Shown in pieces: positions 1 to 10,533 of a DNA stretch of 36,402 nucleotides; the first letter of the stretch is position 1, and each line of letters starts with the position of its first letter. Made by a program: the position numbers and the translations under genes. Source of the stretch: Azonexaceae bacterium (GTDB lineage: Bacteria > Pseudomonadota > Gammaproteobacteria > Burkholderiales > Rhodocyclaceae); assembly GCA_009469665.1 (NCBI GenBank), contig SSTB01000085.1, positions 1-36,402 on the forward strand, read 5' to 3'. The notes beneath the pieces were generated by a model that was given only the letters and a program-made list of their open reading frames with translations, was not told where the DNA came from and ran no database searches.

Positions 1-525
1 ACCCGCATCCTCGGCATCGACCCCGGCCTGCGTGTGACCGGATTTGGCGTTATCGAAAAGCACGGCAATCAACTCGTCTATGTGGCCAGCGGCTGCATCA
101 AGTCGAAGGAGCGCGATTCCCTCCCCGAACGCATCAATACCCTGTTTTCCGGGATTGGCGAAGTGGTAAGCACCTACTTACCAACCCAGGCCGCGGTGGA
201 GAAGGTTTTCGTGAACGTAAACCCGCAATCCACCCTGCTCCTAGGCCAGGCCCGGGGTGCCGCCCTTTCAGCCCTCGTCCATGCCGGCCTGCCGGTGGCG
301 GAATACACGGCGCTCCAGGTCAAGCAGGCGGTGGTCGGCCACGGCAAGGCGGCCAAAGAGCAGGTGCAACACATGGTAGTAAAACTGCTTTCCCTGACGG
401 GCGCTCCGACGGCAGACGCGGCCGACGCCCTGGCCTGCGCCATCTGCCACGCCCACGGCGGCCAGGGTCTGGGCGCTCTGGCCACCGCCGGCTATCGCGT
501 ACGCGGCGGCCGGCTGATAGGATGA
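1..525 (+). CDS. ruvC: Holliday junction endonuclease RuvC, 5' end missing
   Basis: RuvC is the dimeric nuclease that resolves Holliday junctions together with the RuvAB motor. The frame is open from base 1 ([17 protein letters not shown]...), so only the first few codons lie outside the window; a GTG at 34 lies inside the conserved N-terminal strand and is not the start. The RNase H-like acidic residues are visible: Asp in GIDPG, Glu in AVEKVF, and the two C-terminal Asp in [12 protein letters not shown]. The C terminus is complete (TGA at 523-525). It is followed by ruvA after about 110 bp and belongs to the ruvC-ruvA-permease-ruvB set. Identification is secure from motifs and context. Confidence 0.96.
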   Translation, partial: TRILGIDPGLRVTGFGVIEKHGNQLVYVASGCIKSKERDSLPERINTLFSGIGEVVSTYLPTQAAVEKVFVNVNPQSTLLLGQARGAALSALVHAGLPVAEYTALQVKQAVVGHGKAAKEQVQHMVVKLLSLTGAPTADAADALACAICHAHGGQGLGALATAGYRVRGGRLIG

Positions 526-636
526 TGGAATTGGTCTGTCCTCGCTGCGCTCCGAAAAACCACTTGCCGCTGCCCGCCCTGCCGCCCTCCCTTCGCGTTT
601 CACACCTCGCTGGATCGTCCCGCTGAGATTTATCCG

Positions 637-1212
637 ATGATCGGTCGCCTCACTGGCCTGCTGGCCGAAAAGAACCCACCCCAGATCGTGCTCGACGTGC
701 AAGGCGTCGGCTACGAACTGGACGTACCCATGAGTACCTTCTACAACCTGCCTGCCGCGGGCGAGAAGCTCACGCTGCTCACCCACTTTGCCGTGCGCGA
801 GGATGGGCATTTCCTCTACGGTTTCTTGAGCGAAGCCGAGCGCTTTGCCTTCCGCCAATTGCTCAAGATTTCGGGCATCGGCGCCCGTACGGCACTATCC
901 GTACTCTCGGGCTTGTCGGTGGCCGATCTGGCGGCGGCGGTGGCGCGCCAGGAGGTCGGGCACCTGACCCGGATTCCCGGCATTGGCAAGAAGACCGCCG
1001 AACGCCTACTGCTTGAATTGAAGGGCAAGCTGGCCGAAACCACATCCGCCGCACTGCCCGCCGCCGACGGCAGCAGCCAGGACATCCTCAACGCCCTCAT
1101 CGCCCTGGGCTACAACGAGCGGGAAGCCGCCAGCGCCCTCAAATCCCTGCCGGCCGGCGTCAGCACTTCGGACGGCATCCGCCAGGCCCTCAAGGGGCTT
1201 TCCAAGTTATGA
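637..1212 (+). CDS. ruvA: Holliday junction branch migration protein RuvA
   Basis: RuvA binds four-way junctions as a tetramer and loads the RuvB ring motors. The 191-residue protein has the usual family length. The N-terminal OB-fold begins MIGRLTGLL, two helix-hairpin-helix motifs ([10 protein letters not shown] and [13 protein letters not shown]) lie at about residues 75-120, and the C-terminal RuvB-contacting domain ([15 protein letters not shown]) follows an Ala-rich linker. The ATG start is dictated by the conserved MIGRL opening. Its TGA overlaps the ATG of the next gene (ATGA), implying translational coupling to the permease. The preceding 526-636 interval holds no gene that I can see. 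Confidence 0.97.
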   Translation: MIGRLTGLLAEKNPPQIVLDVQGVGYELDVPMSTFYNLPAAGEKLTLLTHFAVREDGHFLYGFLSEAERFAFRQLLKISGIGARTALSVLSGLSVADLAAAVARQEVGHLTRIPGIGKKTAERLLLELKGKLAETTSAALPAADGSSQDILNALIALGYNEREAASALKSLPAGVSTSDGIRQALKGLSKL

Positions 1213-2266
1213 GCAGCGTACGCGATCCCTCTCCCACCCGACTGGCCCGCCTGGCCCTCATCGGCTTTCTCATCGCCGGCTGCATCGCGGTGCTGTGGCC
1301 CTTCATCGGCGCGGTGCTCTTCGCCCTGGTGCTGTGGATCTGCACCTGGCCCTTCTACGCACGGCAGGTGCTGCCCCGCCTCAAGGGCCGCAGCGGCCGG
1401 GCGGCGACGGTAATGACCCTGGGCCTCATCGCCGTCCTCCTGGTGCCGATGGTGTTTCTCTCCGGCGGTCTCGTCGATGGGGTCGATACCCTGGTCGCCC
1501 AGAGCCGCCCCTACATCGAGCAGGGCCTGCCCGCCGAGCCGCCAGCCTTCGTGAAGAAGATTCCCGTCGTCGGCGGCGACCTGGACGAGCGCTGGCGCAA
1601 GGCAGCGGGCAGCCGGGAGGAATTGAACAAGTTGATGCGCCCGCTACTGGAGCCGGCCCCTAAGCTGGCTCTCTCCCTGGGCGGCGTCGTCGCCAACGGA
1701 CTGCTGCAACTCTCCCTGGTGCTGTTCATCGTCTTCTTCCTCTACCGCGACGGCGAGGCCATCGGCAAGGCCTTTTCCGCGGCGGCCCGCAAGCTGGGCG
1801 GGGAGTTGGGCGAGCACATGCTCGAACTGGCCCGGGGCACCGTCATCGGCGTCATGCTCGGACTGGTGGGCACGGCGGCGGCCCAGGGGGCGGTAGCGCT
1901 GATCGGCTTCCTCATCGCCGGAGTGCCGGCGGCGGTGCTTCTGGGCTTCGCCACCTTCTTCCTCTCCCTCATCCCCGCCGGCCCCGTCCTGCTGTGGGGC
2001 GGTGCCGCCTGGTGGCTCTATGATTCCGGCCAGACCGGCTGGGCCATTTTCATGGTGGCCTGGGGCGTGCTGGTCATCAGCAGCATCGACAATTTCGTCA
2101 AACCCATCCTCATTTCCCGGGGCGCCGGCATTTCCATCGCCCTCATCGCCCTGGGCGTCCTGGGCGGGGTCATGGTCTTCGGCTTCATCGGCATCTTCCT
2201 GGGGCCGGTACTGCTGGCCCTGGGCCACGCCATGATCGCCGCCTGGACGCGGGAAGAAGCGCCGAC

Positions 2267-2270
<4 letters not shown>
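1209..2270 (+). CDS. AI-2E family transporter (PerM/TqsA-like permease)
   Basis: This 353-residue integral membrane protein has the AI-2E family layout. Hydrophobic segments lie near residues 13-45 and 65-90, a soluble loop covers about 95-160, and a dense set of helices follows from about 155 to the end, including the conserved C-terminal region around [19 protein letters not shown]. Family members export autoinducer-2 or act as Na+/H+ antiporters or efflux permeases; the substrate cannot be read from sequence. Its start overlaps the ruvA stop by four bases and its own stop overlaps the ruvB start by four bases. It is thus translationally embedded in the ruv operon although it has no known role in recombination. 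Confidence 0.9.
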
Positions 2271-3331
<1,061 letters not shown>

Positions 3332-3333
3332 CC

Positions 3334-3732
3334 ATGGCCAGCCGGGAGCTCGCCGAGTACGTCGTCGAATTGCTGCAAGCCCTGGGGGCCGTCAGCGCCA
3401 AACGCATGTTCGGCGGCTACGGCCTCTACCGGGAAGGCCTCATGTTCGCCCTCATCGCCGACGACACCCTCTACGTCAAGGCCGACGCCGAAAACCGCGG
3501 CGAGTACGAAAAGCGCGCCATGCCGCCCTTCCTCTACACCCGGCAGGGCAAGACCATCACCATCGCCTACCACGCCGTCCCGGCCGAAGCCCTGGACGAC
3601 CGCAGCGACCTCCTGGCCCTCGCCCGCATGGGCTTTGCCGCCGCCCTGCGGGGGCGGAAGCCCGCGCCAGAAAACCGCTTAGCGGCGACGCCCCGCCCGG
3701 CTCGCCGCCAGCAGCCCAAAACCGCCCAGTAG
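3334..3732 (+). CDS. TfoX N-terminal domain protein
   Basis: A 132-residue protein that matches the TfoX N-terminal domain: an N-terminal helix (ELAEYVVELLQALG), then the characteristic KRMFGGYGLYREGLMFALIADDTLYVKA stretch read in pieces across residues 23-50, and PFLYTRQGKTITIAYHAVP. It lacks the TfoX C-terminal domain. Full TfoX/Sxy is a competence regulator; single N-domain proteins like this one have no settled function. The last 30 or so residues are basic and low-complexity (RPARRQQPK). It starts two bases after the ruvB stop and is probably co-transcribed. Its 3' end overlaps the end of the minus-strand PEP-CTERM remnant. Confidence 0.82.
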   Translation: MASRELAEYVVELLQALGAVSAKRMFGGYGLYREGLMFALIADDTLYVKADAENRGEYEKRAMPPFLYTRQGKTITIAYHAVPAEALDDRSDLLALARMGFAAALRGRKPAPENRLAATPRPARRQQPKTAQ

Positions 3733-3942
3733 CAGGGCGACGCTGCCCGGCTCGGGGACACTGCTGGCGGTAAAGATATAGTCGAATCCGACCGTGGCAT
3801 CCGGCTTGTCGGCACCTACGGTTCGATCCGGATTGGTTCCGACAATGGGTAAAGCGTTGGCCGTCGTGAGGTTGTCGCCCAGGTAAAGGTCGAGGTGGGC
3901 GAGGCTTCCTGCGGGGCGTGCGCCTCTTTGAGTTTCCCGCGA
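3679..3942 (-). pseudogene. C-terminal remnant of a PEP-CTERM protein gene
   Basis: On the minus strand an 87-codon open stretch ends with a canonical PEP-CTERM sorting signal: SSVPEPGSVALLLGGFGLLAA followed by SRAGRRR and a TAA at 3679-3681. That is the VPEP box, a transmembrane helix and an Arg-rich tail. Upstream the frame reads [19 protein letters not shown] and VGFDYIFTASS, plausible exported beta-rich sequence. The frame is closed by TAG at 3943-3945, contains no ATG or GTG start, and has no signal peptide, so the 5' part is gone. Known of the family: such proteins are exported and processed by exosortase in exopolysaccharide-producing Gram-negatives. The remnant tail overlaps the end of the TfoX-N gene by 54 bases. 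Confidence 0.75.
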
Positions 3943-4004
3943 CTACGCCTAAAGTTGTAGCGCCTTTCGCCGTTGTTCAGAGAACCTCTTCGCATCCAGG
4001 GCCC

Positions 4005-6113
4005 ATGAAAGTCAATCTTCCTGTCACCACCAATGAACTGCTCCTGGCGGCGGACGATTCCATCGTCACCCGCACCGACGCCAAGGGCATCATCACCGAC
4101 GCCAACGATGATTTTTGCCGCATCAGTGGCTTCTCCCGGGAGGAGCTGATCGGCAAGAACCACAATCTGGTACGCCATCCCGACATGCCGCCCGAGGCCT
4201 TCGCCGACCTCTGGCGCACCCTGAAGAGCGGTCTTCCCTGGGTGGGACTGGTCAAGAATCGCTGCAAGAACGGCGACTACTACTGGGTCAAGGCCCACGT
4301 GGCGCCGATCATGCTCAACGGCCGCGCCGAGGGCTACACCTCGGCGCGGACCCTGCCTTCCCGTGAAGAGGTCGCCGCAGCCACGGCGATCTACGCCGAC
4401 ATCAAGGCCGGCAGAAAGCGCTACTTCATCCACCACGGGCGGGCGGTCCGCAATACGCCCTGGACGCGCTGGGTGGCCCTTCCTTTCAGCGGCCTGACGC
4501 TGTTCAAGCAGAGTCTCGTCAGCATCGGGGCCTTCGTCGCCGTCTTTCTCTGCGCCGCCCTGTTCGCTTTTTCCACCCTCGACGCCGTGAAGGTCGGCGG
4601 ACCGATCTACCAAGCCGTCGTCGCCAACAAGGATCTTCTGGCCGACATCCTGCCGCCGCCGCAATACCTCCTGGAATCCTGGTCGACGGCCCTGGAAATG
4701 GAGGATGCCGAGCCCGCAGAACTCGGCCGTTTGCAGGAAAGCTCAAAGGCCCTGGCGGCAGCCTTCGAGGAACGGCACAAGTACTGGAGCGACACGCTGC
4801 GCGACCCAGCCCTCAAAGCCCTGCTGGTCGGCGAAGTGGTCCCGGCCGGCAAGGCTTTCCTCGCCTTCCGCGATGAGAAGTGGCTGCCCGCGGTGCGAGA
4901 GCGCAACGGCGACCTGAAGGGCCTCAAGGCCGAGATGGCCGTCCTCTACAAACGCCACCGGGCGGCGGTGGACAAGCTGGTCGAGGCGTCCAACAAGGCC
5001 ACGGCCGCGGTCGAGCGGGACGCGGCGGAGGCCCTTCACACCAGTCTGCTGCGGCTGGCCGCGGCCTGCGGCGCGGGTCTGATCGCCGCCATCCTTATCA
5101 GCCTCGGCATCGCGCGGGTGCTCAATCGGGCCCTGGGCGGCGAGGCCGAATACCTGCGGGAAGTCGTCAATCACATCGGCGCCGGCAACCTGGGCATCTC
5201 AGTCCGGCGCGACGCCGCCGACAACAGCAGCATCGCCGCCACCCTGGCGCGCATGCGCAACCGGGTGCGCCAGACCATGGTCAATCTGCGCCAGAGCGCC
5301 GAGAACATCCGCGACCGGTCGATCAAGACCTTTGCCGCCGCCAAGCAGGTCCAGGAGGAATCGGAACGGCAGTCGGCCGCCGCGAGCAGTATTGCCGCCG
5401 GCATCGAGGAATTGTCGGTGAGCATCGCCCAGGTCGCGGTGCGGGCCTCTGCCGTGCGCGATACCTCAGTCCAGTCCGAGAAGCTGGCCAATGACGGCGC
5501 AACGGTGGTGGGCAGCGCCCTCGAAGCCATGAGTTCGATCGCCGCCGTCACCAAGGAGTCCTCGGACAACCTCAATGCCCTGGCGGGGCGTTCCCAGGAG
5601 ATCGACAACGTCGTCGCGGTGATCCACGACATCGCCGACCAGACCAATCTCTTGGCCCTGAACGCCGCCATCGAGGCGGCCCGGGCCGGGGAATCCGGCC
5701 GGGGTTTCGCCGTCGTCGCCGACGAAGTGCGCAAGCTGGCCGAGCGCACCGCCAAATCGACGGTGGAAATCACCCGCATCGTCGGCGACCTCCGAAACGG
5801 GCTGGGCGAATCCTCCCGTCGCATGGACGAAGGCATTTCCCGCGTGGAACAGGGATTGACCCTGGCCGCCACGGCCCGGCAGGCCATCCAGGAAATGCGT
5901 CAAAGCGCCCAGACGGTCGAAGAGGCGGTTTCGGACATCACCCTGGCCATGACCGAACAGCGGGCGGCCAGCGAGGAAATCGCCCAACAGGTGGAAATGG
6001 TGGCGGGTGCGATCCAGTCCAACCTCACCCAGGTGCAGGCGGCCTCGGAAGCCGCCGAAGACATGAGCCGGGAAGCCCAACGCCTCCTGCTGACCGCCCA
6101 GCGCTTTTCTTGA
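4005..6113 (+). CDS. Aer-type PAS/HAMP methyl-accepting chemotaxis protein
   Basis: A 702-residue energy/redox taxis receptor. The N-terminal PAS domain (about 10-120) closely follows Aer, with [37 protein letters not shown] and a W near residue 70; in Aer this fold binds FAD. Transmembrane helices lie near 168-190 and about 350-370, flanking a roughly 160-residue periplasmic helical region, then HAMP and a long signalling coiled coil. The hairpin tip is [21 protein letters not shown], the usual CheA/CheW contact. No C-terminal methylase-docking pentapeptide is seen. I chose ATG 4005 because it opens directly onto the Aer-like N terminus; an upstream GTG at 3918 adds 29 unrelated residues. 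No strong Shine-Dalgarno is visible. Confidence 0.92.
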   Translation: MKVNLPVTTNELLLAADDSIVTRTDAKGIITDANDDFCRISGFSREELIGKNHNLVRHPDMPPEAFADLWRTLKSGLPWVGLVKNRCKNGDYYWVKAHVAPIMLNGRAEGYTSARTLPSREEVAAATAIYADIKAGRKRYFIHHGRAVRNTPWTRWVALPFSGLTLFKQSLVSIGAFVAVFLCAALFAFSTLDAVKVGGPIYQAVVANKDLLADILPPPQYLLESWSTALEMEDAEPAELGRLQESSKALAAAFEERHKYWSDTLRDPALKALLVGEVVPAGKAFLAFRDEKWLPAVRERNGDLKGLKAEMAVLYKRHRAAVDKLVEASNKATAAVERDAAEALHTSLLRLAAACGAGLIAAILISLGIARVLNRALGGEAEYLREVVNHIGAGNLGISVRRDAADNSSIAATLARMRNRVRQTMVNLRQSAENIRDRSIKTFAAAKQVQEESERQSAAASSIAAGIEELSVSIAQVAVRASAVRDTSVQSEKLANDGATVVGSALEAMSSIAAVTKESSDNLNALAGRSQEIDNVVAVIHDIADQTNLLALNAAIEAARAGESGRGFAVVADEVRKLAERTAKSTVEITRIVGDLRNGLGESSRRMDEGISRVEQGLTLAATARQAIQEMRQSAQTVEEAVSDITLAMTEQRAASEEIAQQVEMVAGAIQSNLTQVQAASEAAEDMSREAQRLLLTAQRFS

Positions 6114-6131
6114 GGGCTGCGGAGCAGCAGT

Positions 6132-7295
6132 TCAGGCCGCAGCCAGCGCCACGCGCCGGTAGAGGGCGGCGATGAGGTCCGACTGGGTGACCATGCCCAC
6201 CAGCTTCTTTTTGTCATCCACCACCGGAATGTGGTGCAGGCCCTTGTCGGACAGTTGCTGCACCAGGTCGGCCACCGGCGTGGTGACGCTGGCGGTGTAC
6301 ACCTCGTCGGTCATGATCTGCCCCACCACCTCGGCCTTTTCCGACTTTTCACCCGGGGTGCGGCGCAGGAGGCCCTGCAGTCGGGCAGCGAGCCCGGCCG
6401 CCGTGGTGTCGTCGAGCTGGCGCTGGTAGTCGGCGACAGTCACGATACCCAGCACGCGGCGAAAGCCGTCCACCACCGGCAGGGCCTTGATCTTGTGGCG
6501 ACGCAGGAGATTCCAGGCTTCCTCCAGGTCGGTGCCGAATTCCACCGTCACCACGTCGCGGGCCATGATGTCGCCGCAGGACACTCCCAGATGGCGCTCG
6601 AAGGCATGGTTTACGGCCAGGGTGTAGAGATCGACCAGTTGCTGCTCCTGGATGTCGACGAAGGTACCCAGGGCGCGCACTGCGTGGTCCAGGTCGGCGT
6701 GGGAGAGACCAATACGCTCGGTGGGGGCACCGTCCCGGGTGCGGTGGGGACTGGCGGGCGGCTCGGTGCGGCACTTGGGGTAGCGGCGGCCGAGGAGAAG
6801 GTTGTTGATGAGCAGGGCCGCCACCAGGGTGGCCGCTGCGTTGGCCAGGACCACCGCCATGATCTGCCCGGCTCGCAGCAGCGTGGGAGTTCCCTCGACG
6901 ACGATGAGCAGGACCAGGGCGCCGCCGGGTGGGTGCAGGCATTTGAAGCGGGTCATGAAGAGGACCGTGGCGCCCAGGGCAAGGGCTGCAGCCGCGGCGG
7001 GCCAGGGCACCAGGGCGCTCGCCGCCAGGGCGCACACCGTCGCCCCCAGGTAGCCGCCGAAGATGGACCAGGGTTGGGCCAGGGGGCTGTGGGGCAGGGC
7101 GAAAAGGATGATCGACGTGGCCCCCACCGCCGCCACCAGCCAGAGGCTGCCCGCCGGTGCCGCCGCCACGAGACACGCCGCCACGGCCATGCCGACCAGG
7201 GAACCGAGAGCGGCCTTGCGCCGTTCCGCCGCGGCCAGGGGCGGCGTATCGGCGATCAGGTAATGCAACGCGAAGCGCTTGAAATCGAAGGCCAT
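6132..7295 (-). CDS. HPP family membrane protein with two CBS domains
   Basis: A 387-residue protein. The N-terminal HPP domain (about 1-175) has at least four hydrophobic helices and the signature HPPGGALVLL. A linker (about 175-235) precedes a pair of CBS domains (about 240-300 and 325-385) with CGDIMARDVVTV, ALPVVDG, IMTDEVYTA and HHIPVVDD as recognisable pieces. HPP proteins are linked to nitrite or other small-anion transport in some organisms, and CBS pairs bind adenine nucleotides, so nucleotide-gated transport is a reasonable inference; the substrate is unknown. It is convergent with the chemoreceptor, 18 bp away, and separated from the upstream minus-strand gene by about 210 bp. Confidence 0.9.
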   Translation of the reverse strand: MAFDFKRFALHYLIADTPPLAAAERRKAALGSLVGMAVAACLVAAAPAGSLWLVAAVGATSIILFALPHSPLAQPWSIFGGYLGATVCALAASALVPWPAAAAALALGATVLFMTRFKCLHPPGGALVLLIVVEGTPTLLRAGQIMAVVLANAAATLVAALLINNLLLGRRYPKCRTEPPASPHRTRDGAPTERIGLSHADLDHAVRALGTFVDIQEQQLVDLYTLAVNHAFERHLGVSCGDIMARDVVTVEFGTDLEEAWNLLRRHKIKALPVVDGFRRVLGIVTVADYQRQLDDTTAAGLAARLQGLLRRTPGEKSEKAEVVGQIMTDEVYTASVTTPVADLVQQLSDKGLHHIPVVDDKKKLVGMVTQSDLIAALYRRVALAAA

Positions 7296-7423
7296 GGTCC
7301 CCGAGGGCGAGTGGGAGACGCCGATGGTACCGGACAGCAGGATGCCGCCGGCCTCCGGCGAAGGACTAGTTCTTTGGGCCGGCGCCCGAGGAGGGCGTGG
7401 CCGGGACGTGCCCGGGCGATGCG

Positions 7424-7447
7424 GGCCCGCGGGGACGGCCGCGGGCC
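7424..7447. terminator. GC-rich hairpin, possible transcription stop
   Basis: A 9-bp perfect inverted repeat (GGCCCGCGG / CCGCGGGCC) with a 6-base loop lies about 60 bases beyond the stop of the minus-strand Lon-domain gene. It has no clear T-run on either side, so it is a weak intrinsic-terminator candidate or a pause/RNA-stability hairpin. The remainder of 7296-7508 shows no gene. Confidence 0.35.
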
Positions 7448-7508
7448 GCGCAGACTGCCTACGAGGCCCCCATGCTTCTCCCGCGCCAGCGTGGCGTAAG
7501 CGGCGCGC

Positions 7509-8138
7509 TCAAGAGCTCAGCAGCCCCCGCTGGCTGAGGAATTTCTCCAGGATTTCCAGCCGTACCACCGGGTCGTCCAGTTCCAGAAGTTTCTGCTTGG
7601 CCAGGTTCTGCACCGGCAGCACCTCGGTAAGGCGGCAGCCGACCCAGTCGGCGTCGTCGTAGCGGTGCGGTCGGGCCACAGCATCGTCGCCCTGGTCGCC
7701 GACGATGCGTTGCAGCAATGGGAGCAGGCGCTCGGCCCAGTCGGGCAGGGGCGTCGTGGGCGGTGGGGGCAGGAGTTCGACCCGCCCACGCAGCAGGTGG
7801 TCGGGGGCGGCGCTGCTGTCGAGCAGGCGGAAACGCCCCTCGCCCCGCACGCGGAGTTGCATGAGGCCCAGTTGGGGCACATCGCAATCGAGGATGCGGG
7901 CCAGGGTGCCCGTCGGATGGACCTCGGCGGGCGCCCCTACTTCCTGCCCCTTGAGGATGAGGCAGACCCCGAAGCATTCGTCCTGGCGCAAGCAGCCGCT
8001 GGCCATGTCGAGATAGCGCTGTTCGAAGAGCTTCAGCTTGAGGAGCCCGCCGGGAAAAAGCACCGTGTTGAGCGGAAAGAGCGCGATGTCGCAGGTCTGC
8101 GGCGCCGGGGTGGCGCGCCCGAAGCGGAAGAGCCCCAT
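7509..8138 (-). CDS. Lon protease substrate-binding-domain protein
   Basis: A 209-residue stand-alone LON N-terminal (substrate-binding) domain protein. It opens with the typical IALFPLNTVLFPGGLLKLKLFEQRY, read as IALFPLNTVLFPGG then LKLFEQRYLDM, and lacks the AAA+ and protease parts of Lon. It ends with an alpha-helical region containing NLAKQKLLELDDPVVRLEIL. Its role is not established; such proteins may handle misfolded substrates. ATG 8138 is chosen because the family start lies there and it overlaps the stop of the upstream UbiX-type gene (ATGA); longer upstream frames are antisense-free but unrelated in sequence. Confidence 0.85.
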   Translation of the reverse strand: MGLFRFGRATPAPQTCDIALFPLNTVLFPGGLLKLKLFEQRYLDMASGCLRQDECFGVCLILKGQEVGAPAEVHPTGTLARILDCDVPQLGLMQLRVRGEGRFRLLDSSAAPDHLLRGRVELLPPPPTTPLPDWAERLLPLLQRIVGDQGDDAVARPHRYDDADWVGCRLTEVLPVQNLAKQKLLELDDPVVRLEILEKFLSQRGLLSS

Positions 8139-8746
8139 CAGGTGTCGGCGCCCCAGGGCCGTACCAGGCTGTGAGGAACGCCCAGGCGATCCAGGATGCG
8201 GGCGACGACGAAATCGACCAGGTCGCTCACACTTTGTGGATGGTGATAGAAACCGGGGTTGGGGGGCAGGAGGATGGCCCCCGCCCGGGCGAGGCGCAGC
8301 ATGTTCTCCAGATGGATGGCGGAAAGCGGCGTTTCCCGCGGTACCAGGATAAGGGGGCGGCCCTCCTTCAACATGACGTCGGCGGCCCGTTCGATGAGCT
8401 TGTCGGCCAGGCCCTGGGCGACAGCCCCCAGGGTGCCCATGGTGCAGGGGCAGATGACCATGGCGTCGGGAGGGTTGGAGCCGGAGGCCATGGGGGCAAA
8501 CCACTCCTCTCGGCCGTAGACCGCCAGGCGATCCGGGTCGGCGGCCAGGCGGGCGACCAGAATGTCTCGGGCTTCGGCGGGTCGCGACGGCAGGTCAAGA
8601 CCGATTTCCTGGCGGGCGACGATCTGGGCGGCCTGGGAGTAGAGCAACTGGACGCGCACCCCGGCGGCCAGCAGGCATTCGAGCAGGCGCAGGCCATAGG
8701 GCATGCCTGAGGCACCGGTCCAGGCGAGGCAGAGGGTTTCAGGCAT
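8138..8746 (-). CDS. ubiX: UbiX-type flavin prenyltransferase
   Basis: UbiX prenylates FMN to make the cofactor of UbiD-type decarboxylases, as needed in ubiquinone synthesis and in some aromatic acid decarboxylations. The 202-residue protein begins MPETLCLAWTGASGMPYGL, where GASGMPYG is the family phosphate/FMN loop. It carries the conserved CPCTMGTLGAVAQGLADKL and RPLILVPRETPLS segments. ATG 8746 is preferred over longer frames because the family motif starts about ten residues downstream. No ubiD is in the window. It overlaps the upstream Gx transporter gene by eight bases and the downstream gene by one. Confidence 0.92.
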   Translation of the reverse strand: MPETLCLAWTGASGMPYGLRLLECLLAAGVRVQLLYSQAAQIVARQEIGLDLPSRPAEARDILVARLAADPDRLAVYGREEWFAPMASGSNPPDAMVICPCTMGTLGAVAQGLADKLIERAADVMLKEGRPLILVPRETPLSAIHLENMLRLARAGAILLPPNPGFYHHPQSVSDLVDFVVARILDRLGVPHSLVRPWGADT

Positions 8747-9275
8747 GGGTTTTCTCCGCAAGCGGGGCATCGGCCAGCAGGCGCGCCACGATGAGGCCGT
8801 TGGCGGTGCCGAAGACGACGGCAGCGGCGGCGAAGAGCGGTGCCAGCAGGAAGACGCCATCATGGGGGATGAGCCAAGCGCGGGCAAGGAGCACTTGGCC
8901 GCCGATATGGGCCAGGGCGGCCAGGAGGCTCCAGCTCACCGGTCCGAAGGTCCGGCCCGGCAGATGACGGGCTGCAGCCAGGACCAGGAGGCTGGCCACG
9001 CCGCCGGTGAGGGAAAGGAAAAATCCCGGGGCGAGAAACTGCCCCAGAAGGATGCTGCCGGCCACCACCCGCAGGCCGGTGACCCAGGCGGCGGTGCCCC
9101 AGCCGTAGCGATGCAGGACCAGCAGGGTGACGATATTGGCCAGCCCCGGCTTGACGCCCGGCAGCGGGGTGGGGATGGCCGCGTCCACCAGGGACAGCCC
9201 GACGGCCGCCGCGGCCAGGCGGGCGATGCGCCGGTCAGCGGCGGTGACGGGCAGTTCAATAACTGAGGCTGTCAT
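8739..9275 (-). CDS. Gx transporter family membrane protein
   Basis: A 178-residue protein with five or six hydrophobic segments and the family stretch DAAIPTPLPGVKPGLANIV, typical of the Gx transporter / heptaprenyl diphosphate synthase component I group, which resembles ECF-transporter substrate-binding subunits. The substrate is not known. It overlaps the NusG-II-domain gene by 20 bases upstream and the ubiX gene by eight bases downstream, so these genes form a coupled minus-strand unit. The pairing of a Gx transporter with a NusG-II protein is recurrent in bacteria. Confidence 0.82.
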   Translation of the reverse strand: MTASVIELPVTAADRRIARLAAAAVGLSLVDAAIPTPLPGVKPGLANIVTLLVLHRYGWGTAAWVTGLRVVAGSILLGQFLAPGFFLSLTGGVASLLVLAAARHLPGRTFGPVSWSLLAALAHIGGQVLLARAWLIPHDGVFLLAPLFAAAAVVFGTANGLIVARLLADAPLAEKTHA

Positions 9276-9666
9276 AGGCCTTGGTGCGGCCGGCGATGGC
9301 CAGGCTCACCCGGTTGGGCGCGCAGATGGCGATTTCGCCGGGGCGGCTGAGCCAGCCCTGGCGCACGCAGTATTGGCGGGGGCCGGGGTCGGAGACGACG
9401 CGGGCCTTGCCCGGCTCAATGGCGATGACGGTGGTGCCCAGCGGACCCGCCACCTCGATGCGGCGCCGGGCGTGCAGATCCACCTGGGCGAAAATGGCGC
9501 CCTCCTGGCGGATCACCGCGCGCTCGGCGAGGCCCCCTTGCCAGAAGAGGGGAAAGGAAACGCCGGCGGCCAGGGCGGCAGCGGCGAAGATCAGCCAATC
9601 CCCCGGTCGCAGCAGGGCCAGCCAGGGGGCAAGACGCTCGCGCAGCGGGGGGGGCGGTGGGGACAC
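9256..9666 (-). CDS. NusG domain II-containing membrane-anchored protein
   Basis: A 136-residue protein with a short proline-rich cytoplasmic start, one transmembrane helix (WLIFAAAALAAGVSFPLFW, about 24-42) and an extracytoplasmic small beta domain of the NusG-II type, with YCVRQGWLSRPGEIAICAPN as the recognisable motif. Despite the name it is not a transcription elongation factor. Its function is unknown; the adjacent Gx transporter suggests a shared envelope or redox task. The start is GTG at 9666, 18 bases after the rapZ stop. Confidence 0.78.
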   Translation of the reverse strand: MSPPPPPLRERLAPWLALLRPGDWLIFAAAALAAGVSFPLFWQGGLAERAVIRQEGAIFAQVDLHARRRIEVAGPLGTTVIAIEPGKARVVSDPGPRQYCVRQGWLSRPGEIAICAPNRVSLAIAGRTKAYDSLSY

Positions 9667-9684
9667 GGTCAGGGACGCCGCCGC

Positions 9685-10533
9685 TCATGCGGCACCGGAC
9701 AGCGCCCGGTGACGGATGAGCACCCGGGCGCGGTCGCGGAATTCCCGGGCCAGCCAGTCGGCGATATGGACCGAGCGGTGCTGGCCGCCGGTACAGCCGA
9801 TGGCGACGGTGAGGTAGTTGCGGTTGTCGCGGATATAGGCGGGCAGCCAGGTGGCGACAAAGCGGCGGATGTCCTCCCGCATGGCGCGCACTTCGTACTG
9901 GCTTTCCAGGAATTCGATCACCGGGGCGTCGATGCCGGTCAGCGGCCGTAATTGCACGTCGTAGTATGGATTGGGCAGGCAGCGCACGTCGAAGACCAGG
10001 TCGGCGTCGAGGGGAACGCCGTGCTTGAAGCCAAAGGATTCGAAGAGCAGGATGAGTCCCCGCCCCGGTTCGGCGTCGATGAACTGCCGCACCCATTCGC
10101 GCAGGGCGTTGGCCTTCAGATCGCTGGTGTCTATGCGGTGCCCCAGGGCGCCGACCGGGTCGAGCAGTTCCCGCTCCAGACGGATGGCCTCTTCCAGGGT
10201 GCGTCCCTCGGAAGCCAGCGGATGACGGCGACGCGATTCCGAATAGCGCTTCAGGAGGGTGTCCTCCTTGCAGTACAGGAAGAGGAAGGCAAAGCGCTCG
10301 CACTCCTCGCCCAGGGTCTTCAACTTGTCCTCCAGCAGGGTGATTCCGTCGCCGGAGCGGGCGTCGACCCCTATGGCCACCTTGCGGATACCCTCTTCTT
10401 TCAACATGCGCACCAGGATGGTCAGCATGACCACCGGCAGATTGTCCACGCAGTAGTAGCCCGAATCTTCCAGGAGATGAAGGGCGACGGACTTGCCAGA
10501 ACCGGAGAGGCCGCTGATGAGGATGAGGTCCAT
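9685..10533 (-). CDS. rapZ: RNase adapter protein RapZ
   Basis: RapZ binds nucleotides and guides RNase E to the sRNA controlling GlmS in enterobacteria. The 282-residue protein has Walker A GLSGSGKS at residues 8-15, the SGYYCVDNLPV segment after it, and the C-terminal IGCTGGQHRSVHIADWL that forms the RNA/metabolite-binding part of the family. ATG 10533 fits the family start (MDLILISGLSG); a longer frame upstream has no similarity. Often rapZ sits near rpoN/PTS genes; here it heads the ubiX group instead. Confidence 0.95.
   Translation of the reverse strand: MDLILISGLSGSGKSVALHLLEDSGYYCVDNLPVVMLTILVRMLKEEGIRKVAIGVDARSGDGITLLEDKLKTLGEECERFAFLFLYCKEDTLLKRYSESRRRHPLASEGRTLEEAIRLERELLDPVGALGHRIDTSDLKANALREWVRQFIDAEPGRGLILLFESFGFKHGVPLDADLVFDVRCLPNPYYDVQLRPLTGIDAPVIEFLESQYEVRAMREDIRRFVATWLPAYIRDNRNYLTVAIGCTGGQHRSVHIADWLAREFRDRARVLIRHRALSGAA

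Noticed and set aside
3918..4004. Upstream GTG start for the chemoreceptor
   Set aside because: The extra 29 residues do not match the Aer N terminus, and the ATG at 4005 opens directly onto it.
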